A stretch of DNA of 64,000 nucleotides from Alphaproteobacteria bacterium (GTDB lineage: Bacteria > Pseudomonadota > Alphaproteobacteria > TMED109). The stretch's first letter is position 1; each line of letters begins with the position of its first letter. The position numbers and the translations under genes were made by a program. The DNA lies in contig JAJDYI010000049.1 in the NCBI GenBank assembly GCA_022825235.1, positions 1-64,000 on the forward strand, read 5' to 3'. Shown here piece by piece: positions 1-9,859 of this stretch. The notes beneath the pieces were generated by a model. It did no database searches and was not told where the DNA came from. It saw only the letters and a list, made by a program, of their open reading frames with translations.

Positions 1-3000
1 CTCCGTCTGGCTGTCGGCCGTGACGCTGTCCGTGTCGACCGAAAGCGCGATGCCGCCCGGGGCGTCGTCGTCGTCGGTCAGCGTGATCTCGGCGTCCGTC
101 ACCGTCACGCCGGCAAGCGTCCCGTCGAGGCTGATGGTCTCGTTCTCCTCGTCGACGGCATCGTCGGTCGGCGTCAGCGTGAAGTCCGCATGCCCGCTCG
201 ACGCCCCCGCCCCGATGGTGATCGTCTGCGTCGCCACCCTCGCGTAATCGGTGCCCTCGGTGGCGCTGTCGCTGGACTTGCCCACCTCGACGGTCACCGT
301 CTTGTCGGTGGCGAAGGTCGTCGAGCCGTCGAGCGTCGCCGTCACCCGCACCGTCTTCGCGCCGCCGTCCTCGGAAACGGACGTCTGCACATTGTCAGCC
401 CCCGTGTCCGCATCCACCGTCAGCGTCAGGGCCGTCGGCGCCGCGTCGTCGTCGGTCACGGTCACGGTGACGTCAGGCACGCTCACGCCGCCATAGTCGG
501 ACCTCCCGACGGTCAGGGCATGGGTGATCGACGCGCTGCGCCGGTTGCCCGTGTTGTCGACGTTGTCGTCGACCGCCGTCACGGTCACCACCTGCGCCGT
601 GCTCCAGATGCCGGCCCCGCTCGCAGTGAAGGTCAGGCGCGACGGCGACGCCGTGAACGGCGCCCCCGCTGGCACCGAAAGGTCGATCACCACGTCGTCC
701 GTCGGCTGGCTCGCGAGGACCACCGTGTAGGTGGCCTCGTTCTCCGTCGTCTCCGTGGTGCCGCCGTCATCCGTCTCCCGGATCGTCAGCCCGACCGCCG
801 CCGCCGACACCGTCACCCCCTTCGTGTCGTCGTCGGAGATCGTCCCGGTAGCGTCGAGCGTCGTCGCCCCGGCCGCGAATCTGGCGTTGGTCGGCGACGA
901 CAGGCGCAGCGTCACCGTCTCGTTGTCCTCGTCCACGTCGTCGCCGTTCACCGTCACCGCGACCGTCTTGCTCGTCTCGCCCGCGGCGAAGGTGAGGGTG
1001 CCCGCCGTCACAGAAGAATAGTCGGTGCCGGACGTCGCCGTGCCGCTGCCGGCGTCGGCGTAGTCCACCGTCACCCGCCGCCCGCTCGCCGCGGACAGGT
1101 TCACCGCGAAGCTCATCGTCGCCGTGGCGTCGGCCGCGCCCTCGGACACCGCCGCGGGCGCGGCGATCGACAGTTCCGCAGTCGTCTCGTCGTCGTCGAT
1201 GATCGTGCCGGTGGCCGTTCCGTCCGCGATGGAAGTGCCGGTGCTCGGCGAACTCAGCACCACGAGGAAGGTCTCGTCGTCCTCGTCGAGCGTGTCCTGG
1301 GCGGTCCGCACGGTGATGGTCTTGCTGGTTTCCCCCCCAGCGAAGCTCAGCGTCTGCGCCGCGGTCTGGGCCGTGTAGTCCGCCGAAGAGGCCGGATGAT
1401 CGCCGTCGGCGTCTTCGGCGGTGCTCCAGGCGACGGTGGCGGCGTCTCCAGTCGCCCCGCGCCGGGTCACCGTGAAACTCGCGGCCTGCCCCTCCGTGAC
1501 CGAGACGTCGCCGATCGAGAACGACGCGGCCTCGTCGTCGTCCGTGACGGTCACCGGCAGGACGACGGCAGCCAGGTCGTCGTAGCCGCCGCCGGACGTC
1601 GTGTGCCGGATCGCGGCCGTGCGCCGGTCGTCGGCGTTGTTGCGGTCGTCGTCCTGGCCGGTCAGGGTGACCGTTTGGCGCGTATTCCAGGTTGTGCTCG
1701 TGAACGTCAGTTCATTCTCGTCCACGGTCGCCGTCGTCGCGTCCGTGCTCGACAGGGTCACGGTCACATCGTCGGTGGGCTGGGCGCCCAGCCACACCTC
1801 GTAGGTGTCCGTGGCACCCTCCTCGACCGTCAATGTCTTGGGCGAAAGGTTGACGCCCAGGGCGTCGTCGTCCTCGAGCGCGATCGTCGCCACCTTCACG
1901 ACCAGGTTGCGGCTGGCCCTGTCCGTGGTGGCCGTGCCCTGCACGACGATGGTCTCGTCGCCCTCCGCGACCGAATCGTCGGTCGGGGTCAGCGTGAGCG
2001 TGACCGTGTTCGACCCCAGGGTGGACTCCCGGGGAATGGCGATCTGCCTCGAAGCGGGCGACCACGTGGCCGAGTAGTCCGTCCCCGCCGTCGCCGTGCC
2101 GCCGAGTTCCAGCGTCACCGTGGTCACGTCGTTGGCCATCGCCACCTCGGGGTCGAGCTCCGCGCTCACCGTGACCGAGACCGCCGCGCCGCTCTCCGAC
2201 ACGGCGGAGGTGTCCACGGACAACGTGACCGCGGGCACCGTTTCGTCGTCCGCGAGCGTCAGTTCAGCGGAGACGACCGGACGCCCTGCGGCCGAACCCC
2301 CGATCACGATGGTCTCGTCGCCCTCGAGCAGGTTGTCGTTCGTCGGCGTGATCGTTACCGTGGTCGTGCCGGATCGGGCGTTGGCGGGAATCGTCACAGT
2401 GGCGCCGCCGGCGCGCGCGTAGTCGCCGGGCCCCGCGGTGCCGCCCCAGGCGAGCGCCACCTCCAAGTCCCGCGCGAGCGTGCTGTCGGCGGTGTCGCCC
2501 CACGCCGCGGTGACCCTCACCTGGGTGGCGGCACCATCCTCGGTGATTCGCGCCGGCGACACCGACAGCGCGATGCCGGCGGCGTCGAGAATGTTCAGGT
2601 CGGCACCGCGCACGAAGGGCGTCATCATCGCCCCCTTGGAGCCTTCGATGCGCACCGTCTCCAGCCGATCTTCCCGGCGCAGGTCGTCGGTCGGCGTGAA
2701 CAGCACCGCAGTCGTCCTGCCCTCCACCTGCCCCCTGGGGATCGTGACGCTCAGCGGGCCGCGCACGCTGTAGTCACCGGCGCTCGTGGAGATGTCGGTG
2801 AAGGTCAGGGGAATGACCAGGTCGGCGCCGGCGGCCGATCCGGCGCGATTCACGGCGACGATCGTCAGCGCCTGTTCGCCGGTGCCCTCCTGCACGGTCT
2901 GGGGCGATACCGACAGGTCGATCGCGGTGCTGCCGCCGTAGATCAGCGTTCCCGGCATTTCGTAGGTCGTCTTCTCCGCCGGCAGGGGGCTGGCAACCGA

Positions 3001-4614
3001 CCCGGTGACCGTCGGGTCCCTGCGGTCACGCCAACTATTGAACTTGACGGCGCCTGCGGCCAGTTCGATCCGTCCGTCGAAGTCGAAGTCGCCGTCCTGG
3101 ATATAGTATTCGCATTCGATGATCCCTCTGCTAATGCCGCGGCATGGAACCGAGACGACTCCGCTGTCGAGCACGACCTCTATGTGATTCGCCGGTCCAT
3201 TGGGTTCCACCGGCCGAGTCGCTGCCGGAGAAAATGAAAAGACAAATGCCCGAGATAGGGGTATCCACACCCCTGGCCAGCTATGGAAGCGCCGAAAACC
3301 CGTTATCGTGTAACTGGGGTCCGCTGCGGGATAGACTCGAAAGGACTGGCTGTTTGCGGGGACTGTCTCTTGCTGGTCGTTGGGAGAGACCGTGACTAGG
3401 TAGAACAGTCTCATCCCGACCGACCCCGCATCCAGCGAAAAGCTGGCAGCCAGATTCCTGAGGTGTCCCGTACTGCCGGAGCCGACGGTAAACGCCTTCG
3501 ATGCGGGCGTCACCAGCGTAATGGGATCGTCATGGGCGTCCACCCAGTTCATCGTGACGGTGTAGGCCCTGTCGGTGGATCCTTCGGATACCACCGGCCA
3601 GCAGGAGATATTGTCTCCTGCATAAGCAGATTCATTGGGGTGACACTGCACGTCGAAAGACAGGGGCAAATCCGACGCCTCAATCGCAATGAAGACAGGA
3701 CCCGGCGACACGCTTCTTATCGTGGTTCCGGCAACCGTCACGGTTGCGCGGAGCCGGTTAACTTCTCGTTCTTCAGCGAGTTCGTCGTCCTCTACGGTGA
3801 AGCTCAGATTCATCTGGGCGGACACTCGGCCGGCGGGAATCGTCAGCGACCACGGAGGGGTGTTGGCGCCGTAGTCGATGTCGGCCGACGTAAACGAGGT
3901 GTCATATTGCGGCGCAAGCGAGACGGTTTCGTCCGCCTCGAACGTGGCGCCCACCAGGGAGACCGTGATTCGAAGGCTGCCGCTGCTGCCTTCTGCGACG
4001 CCGTTCGGGGTGCCGTCGAGAAGCGTCACCGACACGTTCAGGGTCGGCGTGGTCTCGTCGTCCGCGAGCGCGACATCCACCGCGTTCACCGTGACGCCGC
4101 CCGCGGAGCCGCCGATGCGAACCGTCTCCTCTCCCTCGAAGAAGGCGTCGTCCACCGGCCGCAGTATCAGATCGGCCGTGCCCACCGTCTGCCCGGCGGT
4201 AATGGTAATGTCGGGAAGCGTCACCACGGTGTAGTCCGTGGACTTGGCCGTCCCGCCGAGGGACAGGTCCACGACGGTGTTGGCGGATCGCGCCGCGGAG
4301 AGCGTGGCGGTGACGGTGACGCTGGTGTTGCCCTCGCCTTCGGCGAACTCGGTGTTTGCCGGGACGGAGAGGGTTACCGTGGGGGTGGTTTGCGCCGAAG
4401 CGGTGGGCGCGCACAGCGGCGCGACGATTGCGGTCAAGAGCCCCAGGCAACAGGCGAATCGGGAACCGCGGAACCCACGCCCACGGCGGAACCCGTCGCC
4501 GGGCGAATTCTCGCACGGGGTGCGAGGGACGGCGCGACGGTCTCGCGAAGCCGCCGTGCCCGTCTTGCGAAACGGCGGATCCGGTCGCCCCGGGAATATG
4601 CCGCGCCGACCCAT
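1..4614 (-). CDS. Giant secreted Calx-beta repeat protein (C-terminus beyond window)
   Basis: One minus-strand frame is open from an ATG at 4614, directly preceded by an in-frame TAG, to the left edge, giving 1538 codons of a longer protein. After a long basic n-region, a hydrophobic segment ends in APTASAQT, a plausible signal-peptidase site near residue 75. The rest is roughly ten beta-sandwich repeats of about 100-130 residues with the Calx-beta signature: SEG or EEG starts, GTDY, FTPTDD or VNGDDVDEDNETV, and acidic ends such as TISDDD or TLTDDDD. Such repeats bind calcium and occur in adhesins and large surface or secreted proteins. Around 3050-3250 a non-repeat insert contains DGDFDFDG. 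The strong codon bias of the repeats opens long false frames on the plus strand. The exact role is unknown; adhesion or matrix function is inferred. The unusually long region before the signal sequence leaves the start somewhat uncertain. Confidence 0.85.
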   Translation of the reverse strand, partial: MGRRGIFPGRPDPPFRKTGTAASRDRRAVPRTPCENSPGDGFRRGRGFRGSRFACCLGLLTAIVAPLCAPTASAQTTPTVTLSVPANTEFAEGEGNTSVTVTATLSAARSANTVVDLSLGGTAKSTDYTVVTLPDITITAGQTVGTADLILRPVDDAFFEGEETVRIGGSAGGVTVNAVDVALADDETTPTLNVSVTLLDGTPNGVAEGSSGSLRITVSLVGATFEADETVSLAPQYDTSFTSADIDYGANTPPWSLTIPAGRVSAQMNLSFTVEDDELAEEREVNRLRATVTVAGTTIRSVSPGPVFIAIEASDLPLSFDVQCHPNESAYAGDNISCWPVVSEGSTDRAYTVTMNWVDAHDDPITLVTPASKAFTVGSGSTGHLRNLAASFSLDAGSVGMRLFYLVTVSPNDQQETVPANSQSFRVYPAADPSYTITGFRRFHSWPGVWIPLSRAFVFSFSPAATRPVEPNGPANHIEVVLDSGVVSVPCRGISRGIIECEYYIQDGDFDFDGRIELAAGAVKFNSWRDRRDPTVTGSVASPLPAEKTTYEMPGTLIYGGSTAIDLSVSPQTVQEGTGEQALTIVAVNRAGSAAGADLVIPLTFTDISTSAGDYSVRGPLSVTIPRGQVEGRTTAVLFTPTDDLRREDRLETVRIEGSKGAMMTPFVRGADLNILDAAGIALSVSPARITEDGAATQVRVTAAWGDTADSTLARDLEVALAWGGTAGPGDYARAGGATVTIPANARSGTTTVTITPTNDNLLEGDETIVIGGSAAGRPVVSAELTLADDETVPAVTLSVDTSAVSESGAAVSVTVSAELDPEVAMANDVTTVTLELGGTATAGTDYSATWSPASRQIAIPRESTLGSNTVTLTLTPTDDSVAEGDETIVVQGTATTDRASRNLVVKVATIALEDDDALGVNLSPKTLTVEEGATDTYEVWLGAQPTDDVTVTLSSTDATTATVDENELTFTSTTWNTRQTVTLTGQDDDRNNADDRRTAAIRHTTSGGGYDDLAAVVLPVTVTDDDEAASFSIGDVSVTEGQAASFTVTRRGATGDAATVAWSTAEDADGDHPASSADYTAQTAAQTLSFAGGETSKTITVRTAQDTLDEDDETFLVVLSSPSTGTSIADGTATGTIIDDDETTAELSIAAPAAVSEGAADATATMSFAVNLSAASGRRVTVDYADAGSGTATSGTDYSSVTAGTLTFAAGETSKTVAVTVNGDDVDEDNETVTLRLSSPTNARFAAGATTLDATGTISDDDTKGVTVSAAAVGLTIRETDDGGTTETTENEATYTVVLASQPTDDVVIDLSVPAGAPFTASPSRLTFTASGAGIWSTAQVVTVTAVDDNVDNTGNRRSASITHALTVGRSDYGGVSVPDVTVTVTDDDAAPTALTLTVDADTGADNVQTSVSEDGGAKTVRVTATLDGSTTFATDKTVTVEVGKSSDSATEGTDYARVATQTITIGAGASSGHADFTLTPTDDAVDEENETISLDGTLAGVTVTDAEITLTDDDDAPGGIALSVDTDSVTADSQTE

Positions 4615-5147
4615 CTACGAGTCACGACCCGGCGACCCGGCGATTATATCGGGATCGTCATCAGGTGGACTTGTCAAGCCCCCGGAAGGAAAATTTCTGC
4701 TGCTGGCGGCGCACAGGTCGAGCGACAGCGCGGGCGCCGTGGCGCGGGCCGAAACCTGCCTGTCCTCCGCCTTCTCCACCGCCTGCTCCCGAGGCTGCCG
4801 TCCGGCGGCACGGGGCGTACAAACACATCCGCCCGCCGAACGTCGCCCATCAACCCACTGCCATCATAAGGGAAATTCGGGGTCAACAGGAGTTCCGCGC
4901 GCTTCCACGGACCCGAGCACGGAACGGGGGTGAGCGCACGGCCGGGTCCGTTGTCGCGGTGATCTTTCCGGTTGCCCCCATCTGCTGCCCGACCGGCATG
5001 AGGAGCGGCGCCGCTCGCCCCGCGCCCGGGAAACCGGCGCCATCCCGCCCCCGGCAAGCCCGTTCCGGCCTGAATCGGCGACGCCCGAGCACGCCGCAGG
5101 ACCGCCAACGGACGTCACCACCGCGTCAGGACCGGGGCATGCCACCG
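4615..5147. other. Intergenic, no gene recognised
   Basis: This is the upstream region of the Calx-beta gene. Several frames are open because of high GC, but none has a convincing start, ribosome site or family resemblance. No promoter consensus or hairpin was found. Confidence 0.5.
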
Positions 5148-5524
5148 AAACCGCGACAACGCAGGGGTCTCGCCTTCACACTCTCGCCCGGTCAGGCCCA
5201 CGACGCGCCCGAAGGCCGCAATCTCCTGAAGAGCATGGCGAAGCCTGTGGGCACGCCGGCGCTGGTGGTGGATCGTGCGCCTACGAGGACGACGGCACCC
5301 GCCAACTGGTGCCCGACCTCGGCTTCGTTCCAGTCGTCCCGCCCGGGGGCAACCGCCTGAGCCCTTGGGAGTACGACCGGGAGATGTACCGCCAGCGGAA
5401 CGAAGTCGAGCGCCTGTCTCGCCACCTGAAGGGATTCCGGCGCATCTTCTCCCGTTTCGAGAAGCTCGGGGCCATCTTCCTCGGCTTCCTCATTTTCGTG
5501 CTCATCGTCGATGCGTTGCAATAG
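5148..5524 (+). pseudogene. IS5-type transposase, C-terminal remnant with frameshift
   Basis: Two frames joined near 5277 reconstruct the C-terminal part of an IS5-family DDE transposase. The first reads GLAFTLSPGQAHDAPEG. The second continues with YEDDGTRQLVPDLGF, then WEYDREMYRQRNEVERL and HLKGFRRIFSRFEKL. The RNEVERLxRxLKGFRRI block around the catalytic glutamate is diagnostic of the family. The N-terminal half, terminal inverted repeats and target duplication were not found, so this is a relic. A second, shorter relic of a similar element lies at 12369-12614 on the other strand. Confidence 0.75.
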
Positions 5525-5536
5525 TGTTAACGATCC

Positions 5537-6660
5537 CTAGTCCGTGCCGATTGGATCACCAAAATACATCAGTTCCCAAATCGCCTTGTCGCTGACATGG
5601 GTCTCGACCAGCTTGCCCTGATGATAAACGTCAAGCCGCGCCTCGCCGATCATCCGGTAGTAGGCGCTGCTGAGGCCGGTGAACAGCTTGAAGAGGCTCA
5701 ACACATAGCGGTTGTGGATCGCCTTGCTCAGCAAATCCATGGCGCTGATGTTGTGATCTTTCTTCAGCGTCAGCACGTAGCTCACGTCGTCTTCGGGACT
5801 GCCATAGACATATTTCAGGTTGTCGCTCATGGGCTTGCCAAAGTCTTCCTGCAATCTGGGTGCGCTGCGGTAGCCATCAACCTTGTCCTGGTCATCCGCC
5901 ACCGTCTTGCCGTCCCGGGCAAGGTAGAAGTTGAACGTGGTGGCGTAGCCGTATTTCTTGTGCGCCACCATGTCGGCCGTCGCCACCGTGTAGGGACCCA
6001 GCTCGGTCCGGGCCCAATACCAATGGTTGCGGGCATCCATCATGTTGACGTTGCCCCAATTGTGATCGTGGTAGCACGATCCTTCGAGCGCCTCTTCCTT
6101 GCCGTCGAGCGCGATCCGGGCCCGTACTCTGCCCTGAGGCACCGGCACGAGCCAGGCACCGAAGACGTCCTCTTTTCGCCGAAGAACTGATGTCCGGTAT
6201 CGGCACGCCAGCTGTCGGTGGTGCGGACCACGTCCAGCTTGACGTCGATACGCTCATCCCTCACGTGGATTTCGTAATGCTCGAGATCGCCCCGGAAATA
6301 GTTGTGGGCAATCTTGACGTCGCACCGGTCCTTCGCAGCCGAGAATTCATCTGCCCCGAACTTCATGTCGCGCTTGTACGAGGTGCCATCAGGGCGGTCG
6401 AACTCAATGTTGATCGTCGGCGCCAAGCCGTTGCGCATGGGCGCCATGGGCTTGGGGAAAAAGACGACAACCAGTGTGGATCCATCATCCAGATGGGCGT
6501 CGAAATATCACCATTCGTAGTTCGTCCCATCGGGTTCCGTGCGCATTCCGTCTTCCCAAGCGTCTGGGATGTTGCCGGTCCTCAGCCCCAGGCGGGTAAA
6601 GTCTTCGGCCGATTTCGACACGCCTTCGTAAGGCAGGGGGTGTGCGCTCTTCTTGCTCAT
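5537..6660 (-). pseudogene. AttH/CrtC-like lipocalin-fold protein, broken by a stop and a frameshift
   Basis: Reading from ATG 6660 gives MSKKSAHPLPYEGVSKSAED and then NYEW-stop-YFDAHLDDGS. The family normally has YEWWYFDAHLDDG, so TGG has become TGA at 6508-6510. The frame continues to GHQFFGEK, where a four-A run (6173-6176 on the plus strand) lacks one base. The rest, VFGAWLVPVPQGRV through HNWGN, HWYWARTELGPYT and WELMYFGDP, lies in the next frame to 5537. These motifs match the AttH / hydroxyneurosporene-synthase-like fold (carotenoid 1,2-hydratase relatives). Two independent lesions make a true pseudogene likelier than a sequencing error. The original substrate is unknown. Confidence 0.8.
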
Positions 6661-6805
6661 TGGTCATGCCCATGTTCGAGGCGGAGCTGATGGCTCACAT
6701 GATTGATGGCCAAACGTGCCGCAAGGTGATCAGCGCCGAGCGTTCGCTCCGGTTGCAATATTAGCGACGGTTGGGATGGCGGCCTCAACAAATATGTGCG
6801 AGTGA

Positions 6806-7327
6806 GCTGCAGGCGGTGTCACCGCGCCCACCATTGATGACCCGCAACTGCTGCCATATGTCGAGGCGACAGTTGCCGAGTTGCAGTTCGAGATCGGGAC
6901 AGCGACCTACAACGGTGATGGACATCGACATCTAAAAGTCTCCTTCGACGCCATCAGCGAGATCGACTTCATTGTGACGGGTCACGTCACGGACGACTGC
7001 GCCAGGACACGAGAAATTTTCGGACGGGAAGTCCATTTGGAGACCGTCCCGGAAATCATCGCCAAGAAGATCAGGTTTCGGGGTCCCGGTATCCAGCCTC
7101 GTGACGTGTTCGACATCGCGGCCACCGTCGAAGCGGGGTATCGCCGTGAGGTCAAGGCTGTATTGGCGGCGCTTCCGGATGATGTTGCGAATACGTCCGA
7201 GCGTCTTGCCAAGCTTTCGCCCGACTATGTCGAGCGGCTCATTTCTCAGCTCATGATCCGGCCTGGTTTCGAGGATCTGGTGCCGCGAGCTTACGCTGTC
7301 GCGCAGGAATTGCTGGCCGGGCATTGA
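6806..7327 (+). pseudogene. AbiEii-type nucleotidyltransferase toxin, C-terminal fragment
   Basis: The frame opens only after a TGA at 6803-6805 and reads VTAPTIDDPQLLPYVEATVA, then VHLETVPEIIAKKIRFRG, QPRDVFDIAA and a helical C-terminus ending at 7327. The block xVPEIIAxKIxxRGxxxxPRDxFDLA is characteristic of the C-terminal part of AbiEii/AbiGii toxins, which pair with AbiEi antitoxins in abortive infection. The N-terminal nucleotidyltransferase half (normally about 100 residues with GGTAL and the catalytic aspartates) is missing, there is no good start codon and no AbiEi gene is adjacent. It is therefore a remnant. A shorter translation from TTG 6881 is possible but unlikely to be active. 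Confidence 0.65.
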
Positions 7328-7346
7328 CACAGTTCCGGGGGGCAGG

Positions 7347-7726
7347 TCAGTTGTCGGTGACAACTATCGAGTCGTTCGTTTCCGCAATCGCGGCGATCAT
7401 CGTATCCAGCGCGCTGCGCGGGCTTCCCTGTGCCCTGCCGTCCGCCATGAGGCGCGCCCAGACGAGACCCGCCTTCTCGTCAAATGGCAGCACGCGACCG
7501 GCAAACAGTGTCGACGGTCCCTCTGGGCCTGCGAACCACGCTCGAGTTGATCCCGCTTGCGTCCCGGAGGTTTTTCCAGCACGCCGCGCCTGATCTCGGC
7601 AACGGTGAGCGCGGAGATATACAGGGTCTCGTCCGCCTGCTCCGCCATCCAGGCGAGCAGGGACTCCGACGGCACAGCCTTCGTGACGTTGCTGATGATG
7701 TTCATGTCCGGAAGAAAGCGGCTCAC
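7347..7726 (-). pseudogene. vapC: VapC-like PIN-domain toxin, frameshifted
   Basis: GTG 7726 starts SRFLPDMNIISNVTK, then LYISALTVAEIRRGVLEKPP, the usual start of a FitB/VapC-type PIN ribonuclease. After RDQLER (near 7538) one base is missing, and the conserved second half, LFAGRVLPFDEKAGLVWARL and LDTMIAAIAETNDSIVVTDN, lies in another frame down to a TGA at 7347. The tail after VVTDN is also shorter than usual. The start overlaps the stop of the upstream antitoxin remnant (GTGA), as in intact modules. Both partners are broken, so the module is dead. Confidence 0.75.
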
Positions 7727-8014
7727 AGGTCCACCTTGCGGCCTGTCTCGAACGGGCGCGATGCGACGGCGTCAGCACCCACCAGCGGCGACCGGCGCAG
7801 CGCTTCGAGGATGCCGCCCTTCGTCGGAGCCGTGCCGGCGATGCCCTGACGGACAGTCGCCCGCAGACGATCGGCCTCGGGGCAATCCTCCGCCAACCGT
7901 CCTGGCCAACGATCGGATCAAGTCCCCGTCCGAAGCATGGCCCAGGACCTCGAAGCGGGCCAGGCCGCGCTCAGTCAAGCGGCTGCGATATTTCTTCCGC
8001 TGTCGTTGGAGTGC
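7723..8014 (-). pseudogene. Antitoxin partner of the broken VapC, frameshifted
   Basis: Upstream of the PIN remnant, RQRKKYRSRLTERGLARFEV and LGHASDGDLIRSLAR are followed, after one extra base at 7900, by LAEDCPEADRLRATVRQGIA and LRRSPLVGADAV to GRKVDL-stop at 7723. The pattern (basic N-terminus, DRDLIRSLARxLAED, KKGGILxALRRSPLVGAD, GRKVDL end) is one I associate with antitoxins directly preceding PIN toxins. The reading frame is closed by TAA at 8015-8017 without a normal start in front of it. Role assigned by position and pattern. Confidence 0.6.
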
Positions 8015-8680
8015 TTATGAACAACACAGAAAGTGTTGCAACGATCACGTGCCCAAGGTTCGCTTAACGTCCCCGTTCGCAGTTCTTCTGTCACCCGGTG
8101 CCGGCTCCCGATACGTGGCGGTGGGTCGCACAGGCCCACTTCTCCTGCGGCCTGTAGCCGAATGGCGCTCAATCTTCCTTTCGATAGGGAAACCGTACGG
8201 AAAAGGGGCTGGACTCGACGGGGGTCAGTGACGTACGTCCATTGAGTAAGAATGTCCCGTGCGGATGTCGGCACTCCCCAGGAGCGTGATCAATGAGGGA
8301 GCTTCGCTCCGGGTCGCCCCAAGGCGCCGTCATCGCCGTTCGCCCCGGTCCCGGCCGCAGCGCCTTCACAAGACAGCGCGCGCGGGTCCTGATGTCGAGC
8401 CAGGGGCCCATGGTCGCGCCGAGCGCTTCTTTCGTTTGCCTGGGTCTGACGATGGCGATATCTCCGTCGGATGTCGGATGAGAAGATCCCTCCGCGAGCC
8501 GGCGACGGCAGTTCTTCACTACGGAAGCCGGGGCCGGAATCTCCCGATTCAGGCGGGGGCGACCAGTCCGACACGCCGCCGCTCGCACACGAACGCTCCC
8601 CCGCGGCGCCCGTCGGTGGCCACCTGAGTTCTGTTTCCATCAAGACGAGTCGCCATGAACCAGCCTCCGCCCCCTCCCGG
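8015..8680. other. Intergenic, no gene recognised
   Basis: No recognisable gene. The NhaA frame extends upstream to an ATG at 8471, but the 70 residues it would add are hydrophilic and low in complexity and are not part of the usual NhaA fold. Confidence 0.4.
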
Positions 8681-9859
8681 ATGACTTCGGCCATCCGGGA
8701 GTTCATTCAGCTCGAAGCGGCCGGGGGCATCCTGCTCCTTGCGGCGTCCGTCATCGCCCTGATCGCTGCGAACACGCCACTGGCAGCGGCGTACGCCGGA
8801 CTGCTGGACACGACGGTCGCCGTCCAGGTGGGCGCGCTTCTGATCACGAAGCCGCTGCTGCTGTGGGTGAACGACGGATTGATGGCCGTGTTCTTCTTCC
8901 TGATCGGCCTCGAGATCAAGCGCGAGTTCCTGGAGGGCGAGCTCGCCTCCGCGAACCAGGTGGTGCTGCCCGGGCTGGGAGCGCTCGGCGGAATGGTAGT
9001 CCCGGTCGCCATCTATGCGACGCTGAACTGGCAGGATCCGGTCGCCCTCGATGGCTGGGGGATTCCGGTCGCCACGGACATCGCCTTCGCGCTGGCGCTC
9101 GTCGGCGTGTTCGGGCGGCGCGTCCCGACCGCGCTCAAGGTGTTCCTGCTGACCCTCGCCATCTTCGACGACCTTGCGGCCATCGTGATCATCGCGGTCT
9201 TCTATTCGGCGGACCTGTCAGTCTCGGCGCTGCTGGTGGGCGTTGTCGCGCTCAGCGTCGGCGTTGCCCTGAACCGGTTCGGTGTGACGCGCACGAGCGC
9301 GTACGTACTGGTGGGAGTCGTGCTGTGGGTGGCCATGCTGAAATCCGGCGTCCATGCGACCCTCGCCGGGGTTCTGCTGGCCCTCTGCGTGCCCCTTCGG
9401 GCTCCCGAAGGACGCTCGCCGCTGAAGGCGCTCGAACACGACCTGCATGCACCGGTCGCGTACGCGATCCTGCCGGCGTTCGCATTTGCGAATGCGGGGC
9501 TGGCCCTGGGCGGGATCGGCCTCGAGGACGTGCTCCAGCCGGTGACCGTCGGCATCGCGGCGGGGCTCTTTCTCGGCAAGCCGGTCGGCATCGTTGCGTT
9601 CGTCGGCATAGGCGTGCTGCTCCGCATCGTTTCGCTGCCGAACGGCGTCACCTGGTGGCAGATCGTGGGCGCCGCGTGGGCGTGCGGCATCGGGTTCACG
9701 ATGAGCCTGTTCATTGCCGGGCTGGCCTTCGAGCACGGGAGCGGCGAGTACTTTGCGGGGGATCGCCTGGGAATCCTGATCGGGTCGATCGCTTCGGCGG
9801 TGGCGGCCTGGCTGGTGCTGCGGTGGTCGCTCGGGCCGGTGAGACGGTTGCCGCGGTGA
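8681..9859 (+). CDS. nhaA: Na+/H+ antiporter NhaA
   Basis: Inner-membrane antiporter that exports Na+ (or Li+) in exchange for about two protons, supporting salt and alkaline pH tolerance. From ATG 8681 it is 392 residues, close to the about 390 of the E. coli protein, and aligns end to end: AIREFIQLEAAGG, LLLWVNDGLMAVFFFLIGLE, GWGIPVATDIAFALAL, the ion-binding pair in LTLAIFDDLAAIVII, YVLVGVVLWVAMLKSGVHAT and CGIGFTMSLFIAGLAF. About 11-12 membrane segments are evident. An in-frame ATG at 8471 would add 70 hydrophilic residues; neither start has a convincing Shine-Dalgarno, so the start is a choice by family length. It stands alone. Confidence 0.95.
   Translation: MTSAIREFIQLEAAGGILLLAASVIALIAANTPLAAAYAGLLDTTVAVQVGALLITKPLLLWVNDGLMAVFFFLIGLEIKREFLEGELASANQVVLPGLGALGGMVVPVAIYATLNWQDPVALDGWGIPVATDIAFALALVGVFGRRVPTALKVFLLTLAIFDDLAAIVIIAVFYSADLSVSALLVGVVALSVGVALNRFGVTRTSAYVLVGVVLWVAMLKSGVHATLAGVLLALCVPLRAPEGRSPLKALEHDLHAPVAYAILPAFAFANAGLALGGIGLEDVLQPVTVGIAAGLFLGKPVGIVAFVGIGVLLRIVSLPNGVTWWQIVGAAWACGIGFTMSLFIAGLAFEHGSGEYFAGDRLGILIGSIASAVAAWLVLRWSLGPVRRLPR

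Noticed and set aside
190-3237. Plus-strand 1015-codon open frame
   Set aside because: Exact antisense register of the Calx-beta gene; Arg/His/Gly-rich composition and no domain, a shadow of the repeat codon bias. The same holds for 3463-4869.
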